DNA of 64,000 nucleotides from UBA5436 sp050951845 (GTDB taxonomy: Bacteria; Bacillota; Clostridia; Saccharofermentanales; DTU023), in NCBI GenBank assembly GCA_050951845.1, contig JBMNJV010000003.1, forward strand, positions 221,643 through 285,642, given 5' to 3'. The position numbers were made by a program, and so were the translations under genes. Shown piece by piece: positions 61,903 through 64,000 of this stretch (within the stretch, counting starts at the first letter, position 1; the number at the start of each line of letters is the position of its first letter). The notes beneath the pieces are model-generated. The model saw only the letters and a list, made by a program, of their open reading frames with translations, was not told the DNA's origin and searched no databases.

Positions 61903-61934
61903 AAATAAAAAAGGCTATCAATTACGACAGCCTT
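61903..61934 (-). terminator. rho-independent terminator of hup
   Basis: Read on the minus strand, AAGGCTGTC pairs with GATAGCCTT with one mismatch around a 6-base loop (61911-61934). A run of Ts follows (61903-61910). It lies 20 bases after the hup stop, convergent with the Spo0A_C-like gene. Confidence 0.8.
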
Positions 61935-61954
61935 GCAAGTAAAGATGCAAAAGA

Positions 61955-62230
61955 TTATGAATTAACACGATCTTTAAAGTTTTTGCCAGCTTTGAAAGCA
62001 GGTGATTTTGATGCAGGAATTTTGATAGGTTCTTTTGTAGCAGGATTTCTGCCCATACGCTCTGCACGATGACGAACTTCAAAAGTACCGAAACCGACTA
62101 AAGTTACTTTTTCATCTTTTTCAAGTTCTTCAATAATTGTTTCTAAAATTGCATTTACTGCTTTTTGGCTATCTTTTTTGCTTAAAAGTGTTTTTTCTGC
62201 AACAGCAGCGATTAATTCTGTTTTATTCAT
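61955..62230 (-). CDS. hup: HU-family DNA-binding protein
   Basis: Small histone-like protein of 91 residues that bends and compacts DNA. It begins MNKTELIAAVAEKTLLSKKD, has the conserved LVGFGTFEVRHRAERMGRNP arm (20 residues) and ends AFKAGKNFKDRVN. Length and arrangement are normal. The ATG at 62230 (minus strand) has a very strong GGGAGG ribosome binding site. The promoter is listed separately, and a terminator follows. It is expected to be abundant. Confidence 0.96.
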   Translation of the reverse strand: MNKTELIAAVAEKTLLSKKDSQKAVNAILETIIEELEKDEKVTLVGFGTFEVRHRAERMGRNPATKEPIKIPASKSPAFKAGKNFKDRVNS

Positions 62231-62261
62231 AGGAGCCTCCCTTTTTTATAATGCAATGAGT

Positions 62262-62291
62262 ATTATGCTTTGTTTTGTAGGAATTTGTCAA
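62262..62291 (-). promoter_or_regulatory. promoter of hup
   Basis: On the minus strand TTGACA (62291-62286) and CATAAT (62267-62262) are 18 bases apart, a near-consensus pair about 30 bases upstream of the start codon. Confidence 0.65.
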
Positions 62292-62418
62292 TAGTAAAAT
62301 GGCTAAAAATCCCTATATATCAAGATATTTGCAACTCTTTTAAGTTAAAAACAGGATATTCTGAAATTAATCAGCAAAATTTATAAAAAACGCTTGATTT
62401 AATCAAATAGATAATTAG

Positions 62419-62447
62419 TTGCATAGTCAAAGATTTTTAGCTAAAAT
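62419..62447 (+). promoter_or_regulatory. promoter of tRNA-Pro
   Basis: TTGCAT (62419-62424), 17 bases, TAAAAT (62442-62447). The tRNA starts 13 bases after the -10 element. The same hexamers and spacing occur before mraZ. Confidence 0.7.
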
Positions 62448-62460
62448 AGATTTCTGAAAT

Positions 62461-62537
62461 CGGGGTGTAGCTCAGGTGGCTAGAGTGCGTGCTTGGGGTG
62501 CACGAGGTCGCAAGTTCAAGTCTTGTCACTCCGACCA
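62461..62537 (+). tRNA. tRNA-Pro (anticodon GGG)
   Basis: A full cloverleaf can be folded. The acceptor stem is CGGGGTG with CACTCCG (one G-U), the D-stem GCTC/GAGT, the anticodon stem CGTGC/GCACG around loop TTGGGGT, and the T-loop TTCAAGT. The discriminator A is followed by an encoded CCA. The anticodon is GGG (positions 34-36), which reads CCC/CCT proline codons. Confidence 0.93.
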
Positions 62538-62545
62538 ATTTGTTT

Positions 62546-62597
62546 AAGGCTTTTCGCACAGTTCGCAAGTTGATACGGTTCGGAAAGCCTTTTATTA
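62546..62597 (+). terminator. terminator after tRNA-Pro
   Basis: AAGGCTTTTCG (62546-62556) pairs with CGGAAAGCCTT (62581-62591) with one G-U, followed by TTATTATTTT. A small inner pairing (TTCGCA/GTTCGC region) may fill the loop. Confidence 0.8.
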
Positions 62598-62632
62598 TTT
62601 TAACAGCAACATACTAACGGAGGAGATTCACA

Positions 62633-63130
62633 ATGAAAAAAAGAGAAAATTATATTTCATGGGATGAATATTTTATGGGAGTTGCATTGCTTTCAGCTCA
62701 ACGCAGCAAGGATCCCAATACTCAAGTCGGTGCTTGCGTAGTCAATTCAGACAATAAAATTGTTTCCGTAGGGTATAACGGAATGCCCTTAGGAGTTTCA
62801 GATGATGATTTTCCGTGGGCCAGAGAAGGAGAATTTCTCGATACAAAATACCCGTATGTTTGCCATGCTGAACTGAATGCGATTTTGAATAATCCGGGCA
62901 TGTCTTTGAAAAATTGCAGCATTTATGTGCCTTTGTTTCCTTGTAATGAGTGTTGTAAAGCAATAATTCAGTCCGGTATTCGTAATGTCATATATTTATC
63001 AGATAAATACGCCGCTACGGACGGCGTCAAAGCATCAAAAAGAATGATGGATGCAGCCGGAGTTGAGTACAGACAGTTAAAGACAAAGCTGGAAGAATTG
63101 ACAATTTCATTTCGGGTAGAAGATGTTTGA
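62633..63130 (+). CDS. deoxycytidylate (dCMP) deaminase
   Basis: Zinc-dependent deaminase that makes dUMP from dCMP for thymidylate synthesis. The 165-residue protein has DPNTQVGACVVN, GYNGMPLGVSDDDFPWAREG (nucleotide-binding, typical of dCMP deaminase), HAELNAIL with the catalytic His and Glu, and PCNECC with the two zinc cysteines. The N-terminal leader ISWDEYFMGVALLSAQRSKD is typical of the ComEB/dCMP deaminase group. ATG 62633 has GGAGGAG upstream. It is separated from tRNA-Pro by its terminator. Confidence 0.92.
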   Translation: MKKRENYISWDEYFMGVALLSAQRSKDPNTQVGACVVNSDNKIVSVGYNGMPLGVSDDDFPWAREGEFLDTKYPYVCHAELNAILNNPGMSLKNCSIYVPLFPCNECCKAIIQSGIRNVIYLSDKYAATDGVKASKRMMDAAGVEYRQLKTKLEELTISFRVEDV

Positions 63131-63279
63131 TTAATGTTTAATAAAAATAAGTAAAGAAGAGTCACTATTCATCATATAGATAATTAAATTAACGAAACTC
63201 AAATTTAAGAAAATTTTAATCCGACTTGCTATTAATATAAATTGTAATCTAACTGTAAACCGAACAAAGTTTTGTTTTC

Positions 63280-63308
63280 TTGACTTTAAGCAATGCAGAT
63301 GTTAAATT
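63280..63308 (+). promoter_or_regulatory. promoter of the 63343 gene
   Basis: TTGACT (63280-63285), 17 bases, TAAATT (63303-63308). The -10 is imperfect. The LexA box begins 7 bases downstream, over the expected transcription start, a layout that fits repression. Confidence 0.5.
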
Positions 63309-63314
63309 ATTAAC

Positions 63315-63328
63315 AGAACAAACGTTCT
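63315..63328. promoter_or_regulatory. LexA (SOS) box
   Basis: AGAACAAACGTTCT, with the core GAAC-N4-GTTC, matches the Gram-positive LexA site CGAACRNRYGTTYC at all but the two outermost bases. It sits 14 bases before the preferred ATG. A half-site CGAAC lies upstream at about 63261. Confidence 0.7.
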
Positions 63329-63342
63329 GAAAGGTGATTAAC

Positions 63343-63765
63343 ATGATTACAATTTTGTTTTATATAAGTTTATTATCAGTTGCCGTATTAATTTATCTTC
63401 GCATGAAACAAGAAGTCCGGATAGAAAATATGTTACTGCAGGAGATGCTTGAGCTTCAGCAGGAATTGGATGACTATCACTCACAAGATTATTTGCTGCG
63501 ACAAAATCAAATCAGAAAATCAGATATCCGGAAATACAAATTGAACAAATCCAAAGTTATTAATTTTCGGAAATATGCAAAACCGGAAACTATATCGCGC
63601 ATAGAATTTGCTAAAGGTTCAGTTCAAGGTTTAATTCAAGATTCACTGGTAGATTCACTGCAAGGTTCACTGCAAGATTCAGTTCGGAATTCAGTGCACG
63701 ATTCAGTCCGGAATTCAGTTAAGGGATCAGCTTTTTACCTTGAAGAAATAGATAAGATTGCTTAA
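63343..63765 (+). CDS. small single-pass membrane protein with DSV repeats, predicted SOS-regulated
   Basis: Not recognised as a known family. From ATG 63343 (AAAGGTG six bases upstream) it is 140 residues: an N-terminal membrane helix (about 3-21, TILFYISLLSVAVLIYLRM), a charged coiled-coil-like stretch (KQEVRIENMLLQEMLELQQE), and a basic segment (RKSDIRKYKLNKSKVINFRK). A repeat region follows, about 92-130, of four-residue units (SVQG, LIQD, SLVD, SLQG, SLQD, SVRN, SVHD, SVRN, SVKG). The LexA box just upstream and the N-terminal anchor invite comparison with the SOS division inhibitor YneA, but there is no LysM domain. GTG 63334 is an alternative start. Confidence 0.75.
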   Translation: MITILFYISLLSVAVLIYLRMKQEVRIENMLLQEMLELQQELDDYHSQDYLLRQNQIRKSDIRKYKLNKSKVINFRKYAKPETISRIEFAKGSVQGLIQDSLVDSLQGSLQDSVRNSVHDSVRNSVKGSAFYLEEIDKIA

Positions 63766-63885
63766 TTTTTTTTACTTCGTTATAATTCTAAAGCGGCTTC
63801 ATTTATTAAATGGAAAAATATCGGATGTTAATTTGTTTACTGAGTATTTGATTATGCATATTCAGCATAAGGTATTAAGACTTAG

Positions 63886-63891
63886 TATAAT
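63886..63891 (+). promoter_or_regulatory. -10 element before tRNA-Ser
   Basis: A perfect TATAAT lies 21 bases before the tRNA. No good -35 is visible at the matching distance. Confidence 0.45.
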
Positions 63892-63912
63892 AGACAAATA
63901 AAGTTTATATAG

Positions 63913-64000
63913 GGAAGCGTAGCGAAGATGGCCGTAACGCGCCGCACTCGAAATGCGGTTGTCCAGAGATGGGCACGTGGGTTCGAATCCCACCGCTTCC
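63913..64000 (+). tRNA. tRNA-Ser (anticodon CGA), 3' end cut by the window
   Basis: The acceptor stem GGAAGCG pairs with CGCTTCC at the last bases of the window. The anticodon stem CCGCA/TGCGG holds loop CTCGAAA with anticodon CGA, which reads TCG. A long variable arm (TTGTCCAGAGATGGGCAC) and T-stem GTGGG/CCCAC with loop TTCGAAT make it a class II serine tRNA. The discriminator base and CCA lie outside. Confidence 0.93.

Overview
This is a 64 kb, A+T-rich window of a bacterial chromosome carrying mostly housekeeping genes, nearly all on the + strand. The gene content points to a Gram-positive Firmicute, most likely of the class Clostridia. The evidence is the nrnA-truB-ribF order, Lgt lipoprotein biogenesis, a mraZ-rsmH-ftsL-pbp-murF-mraY-ftsW-murG-ftsQ-sbp-ftsZ division cluster, NrdR, a WalRK-like two-component pair, a Spo0A_C-like protein and a LexA box of the Gram-positive type. 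I cannot name a genus from the sequence alone.

Layout. 1-5.7 kb: end of nrnA, truB, ribF, lgt, a RodA-type SEDS gene whose translation start has been triplicated, an array of ~92-bp hairpin repeats, and a MagIII-like DNA glycosylase. 5.7-18.8 kb: the division and cell wall (dcw) cluster, without murB, murC, murD, murE or ftsA. 18.9-31.8 kb: nrdR, a response regulator/histidine kinase pair followed by a catalytically dead HtrA-like protein, nth, recG, rsmD, coaD, a coiled-coil protein, ddl, a MecA_N-type penicillin-binding lipoprotein and a lipoprotein of unknown function. 31.8-34.6 kb: a two-gene minus-strand island made of a ZorA/ExbB-like membrane protein with a long coiled-coil tail and a protein with a Ser-Ala-Asp repeat tract. 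34.7-40.8 kb: pyrG (lacking its glutaminase cysteine), an IMP dehydrogenase of the Tritrichomonas type, greA, and a lysyl-tRNA synthetase with an added tRNA-binding domain. 40.7-46.9 kb: an ArsC/Spx-like gene remnant, a class II aldolase with a rhamnulokinase, rtcB, an RsuA-family pseudouridine synthase and a zinc-ribbon membrane protein. 47.5-55.4 kb: a complete phosphate system, pstS-pstC-pstA-pstB-phoU-phoB-phoR, with a rearranged PstS and an enlarged PstA. 55.9-64 kb: a secreted LRR/SH3b protein, ligA, two small proteins (one Spo0A_C-like), hup, tRNA-Pro, dCMP deaminase, a membrane protein behind a LexA box, and tRNA-Ser at the edge.

How the genes work together: most of the first half builds and divides the cell envelope (SEDS glycosyltransferases, class B PBPs, MurF/MraY/MurG, FtsL/Q/W/Z, Ddl). 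The pst-pho block is a self-contained phosphate uptake and sensing module.

The most notable items are: the Cys-to-Gly change at the CTP synthase glutaminase nucleophile; the ZorA-like two-gene island; the SOS-box membrane protein; the receiver-less Spo0A_C-like protein; the permuted PstS; the LysRS fusion; and the HtrA pseudoprotease. All family assignments come from reading motifs by eye. No database search was run.
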